Translations under genes and position numbers: made by a program
The notes under the pieces: model-generated
Seen by the model: the letters and a program-made list of their open reading frames with translations, nothing else
The model's database searches: none
Told to the model about the DNA's origin: nothing
In this document: piece after piece, positions 8,533-16,260 of the stretch
Position numbering within the stretch: the stretch's first letter is position 1
Layout of the letters: the number at the start of each line of letters is the position of its first letter
Assembly (NCBI GenBank): GCA_965657215.1
Contig: CBFHNR010000006.1
Location: 70,424 to 134,423 of the forward strand
Source: JAHEJA01 sp965657215
GTDB taxonomy: Bacteria; Pseudomonadota; Alphaproteobacteria; Rhodobacterales; Rhodobacteraceae
Length of the DNA: 64,000 bases
Direction of reading: 5' to 3'

Positions 8533-9237
8533 ATGAACGATTTATGGAACGGACTCGGGCAAGCGTTTTGGCTTGTCGTTCAGTTTGATCCAGATCTCTT
8601 GGAAATTGCTGGGCGGTCTTTGCAAGTGACGCTTTGCGCCCTTGTAGTGGCCTCGCTCATTGCGATGCCGCTCGCCGCCTTTTTAGCTGTGCGGCGGTTT
8701 AGATGGCGGCGTCATGTGATAGCGATCCTTAATGCGCTGATGGGCCTCCCCCCTGTTGTGGTTGGGTTGTTTGTTTATATCATGCTGTCGCGATCTGGGC
8801 CTTTTGGCGTGTTTGGGCTTTTGTTCACACCAACGGCGATGATCATTGCTCAGGTCATCATTATTGTTCCCTTGATCGCAAGCGTTGCCCATCAATCCCT
8901 TCGGGATTTGTGGCAATCCTATCATGACCTCTTGATTTCAATGAACGTCACACAACGGCAAAAAATCATGACGCTGCTCTGGGATTCACGGCGTGCGTTG
9001 TTAACCGCTGCTCTTGCTGGTTTTGGCCGCGCCATCGGCGAAGTTGGAGCCATCATGATTGTTGGCGGCAATATCGATCACGCGACCCGCGTTTTAACGA
9101 CTGCGATTGCCTTAGAAACGGGCAAAGGTGATTTTGCTTTGGCCTTGGCTTTGGGCTTTGTTCTCATCGGAATTACGATTGCTGTCAATCTCACGATCCA
9201 TTGGATGAGCCGCACTGAACGGGAGGCACGGTGGTGA
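8533..9237 (+). CDS. tupB: Tungstate ABC transporter permease
   Basis: A 234-residue inner-membrane permease with about five helices and the binding-protein-dependent signature (ALAGFGRAIGEVGAIMIVGGNI) in the cytoplasmic loop that contacts the ATPase. The TupB family imports tungstate with high affinity. AAGGAA nine bases upstream marks the start. It is followed in tight overlap by tupC and tupA, so the order here is permease-ATPase-receptor. The assignment rests mainly on the neighbouring TupA. Molybdate could also be carried, which would fit the molybdenum hydroxylase genes at the other end of the window. Confidence 0.9.
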   Translation: MNDLWNGLGQAFWLVVQFDPDLLEIAGRSLQVTLCALVVASLIAMPLAAFLAVRRFRWRRHVIAILNALMGLPPVVVGLFVYIMLSRSGPFGVFGLLFTPTAMIIAQVIIIVPLIASVAHQSLRDLWQSYHDLLISMNVTQRQKIMTLLWDSRRALLTAALAGFGRAIGEVGAIMIVGGNIDHATRVLTTAIALETGKGDFALALALGFVLIGITIAVNLTIHWMSRTEREARW

Positions 9238-9950
9238 GCAACTTGTTTCCTCTCACGGCGCGCAACGCAGAAACAAAACGATCCGGCATCCGTTTGATTG
9301 GACCAATAAACTTGACCCTTGCAGGTCAGGGAATTTCTGTTGTGATAGGACCGAATGGATCAGGGAAAACAACCCTTCTCCGTCTGCTTCATGGAACTGC
9401 CCGTGTTACGCAAGGCCGCGTGGATTGGGCCATTTCCACCGAAGAGGCCATCAAAGAGCAATCTTTTGTCTTTCAGAGACCTGTGATGCTGCGCCGTTCA
9501 ATCATAGACAACTTGATCTATCCCCTCCGCGTGCGGGGTGTGCCCAAATCCGAGGCCAAAGATCGCGCCATGATCTGGGCCAAGCGGTTAGGGTTAGACG
9601 ACTTTATCGACCGATATGCACCCTCCCTGTCAGGAGGCGAGCAACAAAAGCTATCATTGGCACGGGCCTTAATCACCGATCCAAAACTGGTGTTTTTGGA
9701 CGAACCCTGTGCCTCGCTTGATGCGCGCGCAATGAAAGAGATCGAAGCGATTTTGATCGACGAACGCGCTAAGGGGACGCAATTCATCATGTCGACCCAT
9801 GATATGGGACAAGCGCGCCGTTTGGCAGATGATGTTGTCTTTATGCTTGGCGGTCAGGTCCATGAACACCGAGCCGCCTCTGATTTCTTCACCCGACCGG
9901 ACACACCACAGGCCCAAGCGTTTTTAAGCGGAGATATTGTTGAGCCATGA
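9234..9950 (+). CDS. tupC: Tungstate ABC transporter ATP-binding protein
   Basis: An ABC ATPase of about 238 residues: Walker A GPNGSGKTT, Q-loop SFVFQRPVMLRR, signature LSGGEQQKLSLARAL, Walker B LVFLDEP and switch histidine in MSTHDMGQARRLAD. Two GTG codons compete as start; the one at 9234 lies seven bases after GGGAGG and overlaps the tupB stop as GTGA, the one at 9231 leaves only four bases. The stop overlaps the tupA start (ATGA, 9947-9950). It powers tungstate import. Confidence 0.9.
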   Translation: MSNLFPLTARNAETKRSGIRLIGPINLTLAGQGISVVIGPNGSGKTTLLRLLHGTARVTQGRVDWAISTEEAIKEQSFVFQRPVMLRRSIIDNLIYPLRVRGVPKSEAKDRAMIWAKRLGLDDFIDRYAPSLSGGEQQKLSLARALITDPKLVFLDEPCASLDARAMKEIEAILIDERAKGTQFIMSTHDMGQARRLADDVVFMLGGQVHEHRAASDFFTRPDTPQAQAFLSGDIVEP

Positions 9951-10756
9951 AACAGCTTATTGCGTCTCTCATCATCATCTTATTCACGACATCCGCATCC
10001 GCCCAAGACCGTCTCCGGCTCGCTGTGACGACATCCTTTCATAACTCTGGCCTCGCAGATGTCTTGCTGCCTGTGGTCAAAGCCGATCTCAATCTTGAGG
10101 TTCAACTGTTGGTCGTTGGAACAGGACAGGCCATCAAGCTAGGCCAACAGGGGGATGTTGACGCCATCTTGGTGCATTCAAGAACCGCTGAAGAGGCCTT
10201 TGTGACCCAAGGATACGGAGCCTATCGACGCGAAATCATGTATAATGATTTTGTGATCATTGGCCCTCACCATGATCCCGCAAACATCAAAGCGACGGCA
10301 TCCGCACGTGATGCCCTTCGCTCAATCGCGCAAACCCAAGCCACCTTTGTGAGCCGTGGGGATGACAGCGGCACACATAAAAAAGAGCGCGCTCTCTGGG
10401 AGCAAGCCGAATTGGACGCCGCTCAATTTGGCACATGGTATCGCTCTGTCGGCTCTGGCATGGGGGCCGCTTTGAACACGGCGGCGGCGATGAATGCCTA
10501 TATCCTCACGGACCGCGCAAGTTGGTTGAATTTCGCAAACAAAGGCGAGCTGAGCATATTATACCAAGGCGACCCCGTTTTGTTTAACCAATACGCCTTT
10601 CTCCCTGTCAGCGCAGAACGCCATCCCCATGTGAAGACCGACCTCGTGAAAACATTAGAAACCTGGCTGGTCTCAGAAACGGCACAGAGGCTCATTGATG
10701 GCTACCAAATCAATGGGGAGACCCTGTTCACCTTTAACGGCGTCGCCTCTAACTAA
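9947..10756 (+). CDS. tupA: Tungstate-binding periplasmic receptor
   Basis: A 269-residue protein with a Sec signal peptide (cleavage near ASA-QD, residue 19). The mature start RLAVTTSFHNSGLADVLLP contains the TTS-x2-SGL oxyanion-binding block of TupA, and FVSRGDDSGTHKKERALW is the second TupA hallmark. These motifs separate tungstate receptors from ModA. The 3' end overlaps the convergent azlD gene by eight bases (10749-10756). The tungsten-using enzyme is not evident; the family is certain, strict tungstate selectivity is inference. Confidence 0.93.
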   Translation: MKQLIASLIIILFTTSASAQDRLRLAVTTSFHNSGLADVLLPVVKADLNLEVQLLVVGTGQAIKLGQQGDVDAILVHSRTAEEAFVTQGYGAYRREIMYNDFVIIGPHHDPANIKATASARDALRSIAQTQATFVSRGDDSGTHKKERALWEQAELDAAQFGTWYRSVGSGMGAALNTAAAMNAYILTDRASWLNFANKGELSILYQGDPVLFNQYAFLPVSAERHPHVKTDLVKTLETWLVSETAQRLIDGYQINGETLFTFNGVASN

Positions 10757-11051
10757 GCCACCAGACCAAGCTAAGCCCCACAACCAAAGTTGCGATAACA
10801 GAGCGCGTGACAAGGGCAACACCGCTGGCAATCAGTGCCGCGATAATACGGGGATCGCTGATGTCGAACTGAGGTCCCTCTGGCGTTACGAAGAGCGACG
10901 CCGCAATAATAGCAGAGAGCACGGATGTCGGCACAAACCGCAAGTAACGTTCGGCCCATGGCGGGATATGTGACCCCAAGAGGCCAGAGAACACCGAAAT
11001 CCGCGCGGCAAAATTCGCAAGTCCCGTTGCGATCATAAGAGCCCAAATCAT
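10749..11051 (-). CDS. azlD: AzlD-family membrane protein
   Basis: A 100-residue protein with three to four helices (MIWALMIATGLANFAARIS, RYLRFVPTSVLSAIIAASL, IIAALIASGVALVTRS). AzlD forms a two-component exporter with AzlC, known for branched-chain amino acids and analogues. The start at 11051 overlaps the azlC stop as ATGA; a longer upstream reading would run deep into azlC and looks non-native. The short length is normal for AzlD. Being downstream of the lacI-type regulator of the DHPS island makes another small exported acid thinkable, but that is speculation. Confidence 0.85.
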   Translation of the reverse strand: MIWALMIATGLANFAARISVFSGLLGSHIPPWAERYLRFVPTSVLSAIIAASLFVTPEGPQFDISDPRIIAALIASGVALVTRSVIATLVVGLSLVWWLS

Positions 11052-11734
11052 TTTGTCCCCTCTTCGCGTGAGAGGAGCCCACCGACCACAATGCCCGTCA
11101 GCCCCGCAACGATGATCCAAATATTATGCGGCAGGGATTGCGCAAAGACGGCGACCAATCCAGAGCTGAGCGCCGCGGCAAGATGGGGCACTTTCCTCAG
11201 GCTCGGCAAGACAATCGCAATGAAGGTCAAAGGAATGGCAAAATCTAAATTCCAGCTTGCTGGGATTTCGGCCCCCAAGAGGACGCCTGCAATGGTGGCA
11301 AGCTGCCAACATAGCCACAGCGTTAATCCAGACCCTAACAAATGATATCGCGCCAGATCAGGGGCCTCTTCAAACCGTTTGACCGAAACAGCAAAAGCCT
11401 CATCCGTGAGCAAATACCCCAAACCAAGGCGCCACCCCAAAGGCAAAGAAATCAGATATTTTGCCAAGCTCGCACTATAGAGCATGTGCCGCAGGTTGAT
11501 CACAGCAACAGAGGAAAACGTCACAATCGGTGCGGTTCCAAGGGACACTAATTGGGCAAAGACAACTTGGCTCGCGCCTCCAAACAAAATAGACGACATC
11601 AAAATGGATTGCAAAGGCGTCAGCCCGCTCGCCAAGGCAAGGATACCGAACACGATCCCAAAGGGAACAACACCTAACTGTAACGGAAGCTGATCAAGAA
11701 CACCGCGCCAGAACTCTTTTTGCTTTGATGTCAC
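11048..11734 (-). CDS. azlC: AzlC-family exporter subunit
   Basis: A 228-residue membrane protein: LPLQLGVVPFGIVFGILALASGLTPLQSILMSSILFGGASQVVFAQL is the characteristic AzlC N-terminal domain, and the central part VAVINLRHMLYSASLAKYLISLPLGWRLGLGYLLTDEAFAV is also family-typical. It pairs with the downstream azlD. Its start overlaps the lacI stop (ATGA, 11731-11734), so lacI-azlC-azlD form one transcript. The substrate is unknown. Confidence 0.88.
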   Translation of the reverse strand: MTSKQKEFWRGVLDQLPLQLGVVPFGIVFGILALASGLTPLQSILMSSILFGGASQVVFAQLVSLGTAPIVTFSSVAVINLRHMLYSASLAKYLISLPLGWRLGLGYLLTDEAFAVSVKRFEEAPDLARYHLLGSGLTLWLCWQLATIAGVLLGAEIPASWNLDFAIPLTFIAIVLPSLRKVPHLAAALSSGLVAVFAQSLPHNIWIIVAGLTGIVVGGLLSREEGTK

Positions 11735-12789
11735 AGACGCGGCTCTTTTCCTGACGGGTCACGAGGGGGAGCAAGAGTGCCACGCTCATAAAAGACCGTT
11801 TCCAATGGATCAGGCGCTTGTGGTTGCGATTTGTCATTGATGTATTGCGCCAAATATTGCGCCGCTTTGCGACCCATTTGACGATGAGGCACATGAACCG
11901 TTGTTATTTCAGGGTCCGCAATGGTTGAAATTTCGATGTCATCAAATCCAGTAATAGACAAATCACCTGGCACCGACAGGCCCAGCTTTTTGGCCATTTT
12001 CAAAGCTCCGACCGCTAAGACATCATTCCCACAAAGAACAGCCGTGATATCAGGATCCTTGCGCAACAGCTCGGCCAAAGCCGTTCCACCATTGCTAATC
12101 GAATAATTCATTTCCACAACACTCAGCGCGCTTGGATCAAACCCTGTTTCAGTCAAAGCATCCCGAGCCCCTAGAACACGTTCCCGCGCCCTATCATTGG
12201 TCGATTGAGGTGCCGAGATAAAGCCCAGTCTTCTATGACCCAAATCTAAAATGTGATGCGTCATGGATCGCACCGCTGCCCGATTATCGAACCCAATTGC
12301 ATGCATAGAGCTGTTTGATTGATAGGCCCAAGCAATAACCATAGGTATGGATTGACGCGCTAAAAATTCATACACCGACGGATCGCGATCATAGCCAATC
12401 AACAACAAAGCATCCGCCCCACGTGCGACAAGTGTTTTGATTTGCTCTTCTTCTCGATCGGGCAAGTAATTCGAGCTCGCAACCAAGAGGGTCATGCCAA
12501 GGGAATTCAACTCTTCTTCAAAAGCCTGCAAACCACGGGCAAAGATCGCATTGTCCATGGTGGGAATAACCGCGCCAACTGTATTCGTCCGCTTGGCCGC
12601 CAAGGCCCGCGCGCCGAAATTCGGTGAATACCCCAAAGCATTCACAGCATTCATCACCGTTTCACGCGTTGCTTTGCCAACCTTGTCAGGTGAGTTCAAA
12701 CACCGAGACACCGTCGCCGTCGATACATTCGCCATGCGCGCAACATCGGCGAGCGTTGGTAAATCTCTATGATCGGTCATCTGTGTCAT
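11731..12789 (-). CDS. LacI family transcriptional regulator, probable regulator of the DHPS operon
   Basis: A 352-residue regulator with the LacI helix-turn-helix (TLADVARMANVSTATVSRCLNSPDKVGKATRETVMNAVNALGYSPN) and the hinge LAAKRTNTVGAVIP, followed by a periplasmic-binding-protein-like sensor domain (FDDIEISTIADPEITTVHVP). It is divergent from the DHPS operon, and the gap contains two LacI-type palindromes centred on AAGCGCTT. It therefore probably represses the operon and itself; the inducer may be DHPS or an intermediate. Its stop overlaps azlC. An alternative start three codons in (12780) is possible. Confidence 0.9.
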   Translation of the reverse strand: MTQMTDHRDLPTLADVARMANVSTATVSRCLNSPDKVGKATRETVMNAVNALGYSPNFGARALAAKRTNTVGAVIPTMDNAIFARGLQAFEEELNSLGMTLLVASSNYLPDREEEQIKTLVARGADALLLIGYDRDPSVYEFLARQSIPMVIAWAYQSNSSMHAIGFDNRAAVRSMTHHILDLGHRRLGFISAPQSTNDRARERVLGARDALTETGFDPSALSVVEMNYSISNGGTALAELLRKDPDITAVLCGNDVLAVGALKMAKKLGLSVPGDLSITGFDDIEISTIADPEITTVHVPHRQMGRKAAQYLAQYINDKSQPQAPDPLETVFYERGTLAPPRDPSGKEPRL

Positions 12790-12850
12790 GCGGTTCCACG
12801 GTCGTAATCGTTAAAATGCAGTCTGTGCAAAGAATCTCTACGAATGTCAA

Positions 12851-12886
12851 TGTAAGCGCTTGCACGAAAAAATGAAAGCGCTTACA
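12851..12886. promoter_or_regulatory. Twin LacI-type operators upstream of the DHPS operon
   Basis: Two near-palindromes, TGTAAGCGCTTGCA (12851-12864) and TGAAAGCGCTTACA (12873-12886), share the core AAGCGCTT with the central CG typical of LacI/GalR sites. Their centres are 22 bases apart, about two helical turns, which suits side-by-side binding on one face. They lie between the lacI-type gene and the small ORF that heads the operon. Confidence 0.75.
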
Positions 12887-12926
12887 TTCATTCCGAATCG
12901 ATTACTTAATTCGGAATGGAAAGATC

Positions 12927-13109
12927 ATGTTTATCACTCTTTCAATTATATTGTTCGCCACGATGTTTGCGAACGTAGTGTTCGGAACATTGGGTATGTC
13001 GGTTTTTCTAACAGACGTTCAAGAGATGTTAATTTTGCTCTTGGCGACTGTTTTTTTCGTTGTGGATATACTGAAACGCGAAGCGCGCGCAAAAAACGAC
13101 GCGCAATAA
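12927..13109 (+). CDS. Small two-helix membrane protein heading the DHPS operon
   Basis: A 60-residue ORF with two hydrophobic segments (FITLSIILFATMFANVVFGTLGMSVFL and MLILLLATVFFVVDIL) and a charged tail KREARAKNDAQ. GGAAAG seven bases before the ATG looks like a real ribosome site. It starts just after the two operators and ends 22 bases before the dctP gene, so it is the first gene of the operon. I do not recognise the family. It could be a small partner of the TRAP permease or of the YeiH exporter; its only support is position, ribosome site and composition. Confidence 0.6.
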   Translation: MFITLSIILFATMFANVVFGTLGMSVFLTDVQEMLILLLATVFFVVDILKREARAKNDAQ

Positions 13110-13131
13110 TAAACTTCTAGGGAGGAAGATT

Positions 13132-14277
13132 ATGACTAAAGAAACCAAAGAATTGAAATCGGCAGAGCGCCGTAATTTCCTGAAACTTGCGGGCACAGGT
13201 GGCTTTACGGCTGCTATGGTTGCAGGTGCATCAGGAATGCTATGGTCCAGCGAAGCGGCTGCACAAACTGCAAACGAAGAGCGTGAGCGTGAAAAAGCAG
13301 CAGAGCACACAATGACAATTGCAACGGCATATGTCTTGGGCGCGTCTCGCAGCTATCCAATCATGCAGTTGGACCTCAAAGAAAACATCCAGAACGCAAC
13401 AAACGGCAAAGTCTACGTTAAATTGGCCCCAGGTGGTCAGTTGGGCGCAGGTGGTGCATTGGTTCAAGCTGTTCAAGGCGGCACAATCCAAGCGGCACAG
13501 CACTCGCTATCTAACTTTGCCCCATTTGCCAGCGCCGTTGACTTGATCAACATGCCTTACTTCTGTGGCTCCAACCAACGCTTCACAAACCTTGTGACAT
13601 CACAAGCTTGGGCCGATGCCGTCACACCAAAAGTCGAAGCAGCGGGTTTTAAGCCATTGTTCTACGTGAACATCGACCCACGTGTTGTTGCAGTTCGTAA
13701 AGGCGGCAATGCTGTTATCACACCAGCAGACCTAGATGGCGTAAAATTCCGCGTTCCAGGCTCAGCAATGTTGCAGCAATATTACCGTATGGTTGGCGCA
13801 AACCCGACACCTGTTGCATGGGGTGAAACACCTTCTGCGATCAAACAAGGTGTTGCAGACGCACTCGATCCATCCGTTGGCGCGCTCTACGTCTTTGGCT
13901 TCAAAGATATCCTAAGCCACGTGACATTCACACAGGCCGTTCCTGACAGCCAAGTGTACTCAATGAACCTAGAGTGGTTCAATGGTCTGCCATCTGATAT
14001 CCAAGACGGCATCATGTTCGCAGGTGACATCACACAGCAGCAAAACTGTGCCAAAGTCCCAGCAGCACGCGCTTATGCGATGTCTGAATTGGCGAAATCT
14101 GGCGTTCAGTTCCACTCACTCTCAGAAGATCAGTTGGGCGAATGGAAAGCAGCTGGTGGATACCAGCGCAGCGAATGGGATCAGTTCAAGAAAGACCTTG
14201 CAGGTTCCATGGATGCATTTGCGAAATTGGAAGAAGGCGCCTCAACAATGGGCCGTCTCTACGTCCACGACGCATAA
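13132..14277 (+). CDS. hpsK: TRAP transporter substrate-binding protein (DctP type), probable DHPS receptor
   Basis: A 381-residue periplasmic receptor with a Tat-like signal (ERRNFLKLAGTGGFTAAMVAGASG, twin Arg 13-14, cleavage near AAA-QT). The mature part has DctP blocks: NGKVYVKLAPGGQLGAGGALVQAVQGG, the conserved arginine-carboxylate clamp in GVKFRVPGSAMLQQYYRMVGANPTPVAWGE, and GVADALDPSVGALYVFG. GGGAGGAAG precedes the start. It is followed by dctQ, dctM and an HpsN-type dehydrogenase, so DHPS is the likely ligand, by analogy with hpsKLM of other DHPS degraders. The exact hps letter for each TRAP subunit is an assumption. Confidence 0.85.
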   Translation: MTKETKELKSAERRNFLKLAGTGGFTAAMVAGASGMLWSSEAAAQTANEEREREKAAEHTMTIATAYVLGASRSYPIMQLDLKENIQNATNGKVYVKLAPGGQLGAGGALVQAVQGGTIQAAQHSLSNFAPFASAVDLINMPYFCGSNQRFTNLVTSQAWADAVTPKVEAAGFKPLFYVNIDPRVVAVRKGGNAVITPADLDGVKFRVPGSAMLQQYYRMVGANPTPVAWGETPSAIKQGVADALDPSVGALYVFGFKDILSHVTFTQAVPDSQVYSMNLEWFNGLPSDIQDGIMFAGDITQQQNCAKVPAARAYAMSELAKSGVQFHSLSEDQLGEWKAAGGYQRSEWDQFKKDLAGSMDAFAKLEEGASTMGRLYVHDA

Positions 14278-14287
14278 GACACCTTTT

Positions 14288-14314
14288 TCTGAGGTCCCGT
14301 CTTGGGGCCTCAGA
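14288..14314 (+). terminator. Intra-operon hairpin between receptor and permease genes
   Basis: TCTGAGGTCCC and GGGGCCTCAGA form an 11-base-pair stem (one G-T pair) around a 5-base loop, ten bases after the receptor stop, followed by a weak T-rich stretch. A second hairpin with a TTCG tetraloop lies at 14346-14361. Such structures commonly protect the 3' end of binding-protein messages or cause partial termination, giving more receptor than permease. Confidence 0.55.
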
Positions 14315-14390
14315 CCTTGAATTTTCTGACAGCCTAACCTGATGAGGTCACTTCGGTGATCACGGGAGAGGTGTGCAACAGGAGCACGAC

Positions 14391-14918
14391 ATGTCTAGGT
14401 ATTTGAAGCTTATAGATCAAAACGCCGAACGGTGGGCGCTCTTGGTCTTTTATGTGATGGTCGTCATCACCATGGCGATCGAAGTGCTACGGCGCGAGAT
14501 TTTCGCCTATTCCTCCATTTGGGGCGAAGAAATGGTGCGGTATTCGTTTATCTATCTAGCGTGGATTGGTGCCGCCGCTGCCGTCAAAGAACGCGCGCAC
14601 ATCCGCATCGATGTTATCATGCATTACTTGGGCAGACGCATCAAAGCGTTGGTTTATATGTTCGGCGATGTGGTGATGCTAGGCGTGGCTCTTATCGCTC
14701 TGTTCTATTCTTTTGAAACTGTCATGGTCTCGTACAAATTCGGTTCCGTGACCCATGGTTTGCGCGTCTCAATGGTGTGGTTTCTGATGGCGGTCCCGAC
14801 TGGATTTGCACTGGTCTCGCTCCGCCTCGTCCAATCTTTCTTGCGCGACCTCAGGGATCTTCGCGCGGGCAATGACGTATATGAGGGTGACACCCTCTTT
14901 GAAGAAGGGGGCGCATAA
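14391..14918 (+). CDS. hpsL: TRAP transporter small permease (DctQ)
   Basis: A 175-residue four-helix protein of the DctQ family: WGEEMVRYSFIYLAWIGAAAAVKERAHIRIDV is the family signature. The ATG at 14391 is chosen because AGGAG lies six bases upstream; a GTG at 14373 would add six residues but lacks a site. The stop overlaps the dctM start by one base (TAATG). It anchors the receptor-bound substrate handover to DctM. Confidence 0.86.
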   Translation: MSRYLKLIDQNAERWALLVFYVMVVITMAIEVLRREIFAYSSIWGEEMVRYSFIYLAWIGAAAAVKERAHIRIDVIMHYLGRRIKALVYMFGDVVMLGVALIALFYSFETVMVSYKFGSVTHGLRVSMVWFLMAVPTGFALVSLRLVQSFLRDLRDLRAGNDVYEGDTLFEEGGA

Positions 14919-16249
14919 TGCTTTGGAGTGCTCTACAAGAACAAACTGTCGTTTTGGGTTGGGATTTCTATGTTCCCGTTATCCTCTTCGTCGTCCTCTG
15001 CGCCCTCGCAGTTCCCGTTTGGGCCGCGATTGGTGTTGCCGCAATCACAATGTTGCTCATGTCTGGCGATTTGCCTCTGACCTTGGTTGGTGAAAGCCTA
15101 TTTGCAGGTATTGACCACTTTGCCCTAACTGCGATCCCATTGTTCATCCTGACAGGTGACGTGCTTGTGCGCACTGGCTTGTCGCGCAAATTCCTAGATG
15201 TCGCTGAGGCGCTCACATGCTGGGCAAAAGGTGGATTTGGCTCCGCAACTGTTCTGGTCTGTGGCATGTTTTCCGCAATCTCTGGATCAGACGCCGCAGG
15301 TGCCGCAGCCGTTGGTCGCATGACAATCGCCCGTTTGGTCGAAAGCGGGTATCCCCGTCCCTATGCTTGTGCCTTGGTGGCCGCGGGTGCCTGTACAGGG
15401 ATCTTGATCCCACCGTCCATTGCCTACATCGTGATTGGTTTGGTCCTAGGTATATCCGCATCCACATTGTTCCAAGCAGCCCTCATTCCAGGGATCGCCA
15501 TCCTAGGCTCAATCTTGGTGACCAACATCGTGATGAACCGCATCTATCGGTTTGAAGGTGGCGGTCAGATCACATGGGGCGAATGGGGCGTGAACCTTTT
15601 GTCATCCATCAAAAGCGGTTGGTACGCCTTTATCGTTCCTGGCATCATTTTCTACGGTATCTTCTCAGGCCGCCTCACCCCAACCGAAGCAGGTGCAACA
15701 GCCGTGATTGTCACAATCATCATCGGCTTTATCCTCGGGACGCTGAAATTGTCAGATTTCCCAGGCATGTTGATCAGCTCGGCCAAAGTGAATGGTGTCA
15801 TCCTTCCGATCATCGCTTTTTCACTTCCTTTAGCGCAGGCATTGGCCATCATGGGTGTTCCTCAAGGGTTTGTCTATTCTGTCACCTCGATGACAGATAA
15901 TCCTTACCTCTTGATCCTGCTCATGATCGGTATCTTGATCGCGGCGGGCTGCGTGATGGAAACAACGCCAAATATCGTGATTTTGGCGCCAATCTTGAAA
16001 CCCCTTGCCGATGAAATTGGCATGAACGAAATCCAATTCTGCGTCATGATGATCACAGCTTTGGGCGTCGGGTTCATTACTCCACCTCTTGGACTAAACC
16101 TCTTTGTTGTGTCTGGGATCACAGGTGAATCGATCTTGAAAATTGCGGTTTATGCAATTCCCTTCGTCTTCTTCATGTTGCTCGTTGTACTCTTGATCGC
16201 ATTCGTTCCTGAACTTTCAACAACTCTCCTACCTGATATCTATAAATAG
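14918..16249 (+). CDS. hpsM: TRAP transporter large permease (DctM)
   Basis: A 443-residue protein with about 12 helices. It has the DctM features LTAIPLFILTGDVLVRTGLS, ISGSDAAGAAAVGRMTIARLVESGYPRPYACALVAAGACTGILIPPSI and LTPTEAGATAVIVT. It forms the sodium-driven channel part of the carrier. It is followed eleven bases later by hpsN, so uptake and first oxidation are co-transcribed. Confidence 0.9.
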   Translation: MLWSALQEQTVVLGWDFYVPVILFVVLCALAVPVWAAIGVAAITMLLMSGDLPLTLVGESLFAGIDHFALTAIPLFILTGDVLVRTGLSRKFLDVAEALTCWAKGGFGSATVLVCGMFSAISGSDAAGAAAVGRMTIARLVESGYPRPYACALVAAGACTGILIPPSIAYIVIGLVLGISASTLFQAALIPGIAILGSILVTNIVMNRIYRFEGGGQITWGEWGVNLLSSIKSGWYAFIVPGIIFYGIFSGRLTPTEAGATAVIVTIIIGFILGTLKLSDFPGMLISSAKVNGVILPIIAFSLPLAQALAIMGVPQGFVYSVTSMTDNPYLLILLMIGILIAAGCVMETTPNIVILAPILKPLADEIGMNEIQFCVMMITALGVGFITPPLGLNLFVVSGITGESILKIAVYAIPFVFFMLLVVLLIAFVPELSTTLLPDIYK

Positions 16250-16260
16250 GACTCTCACTT

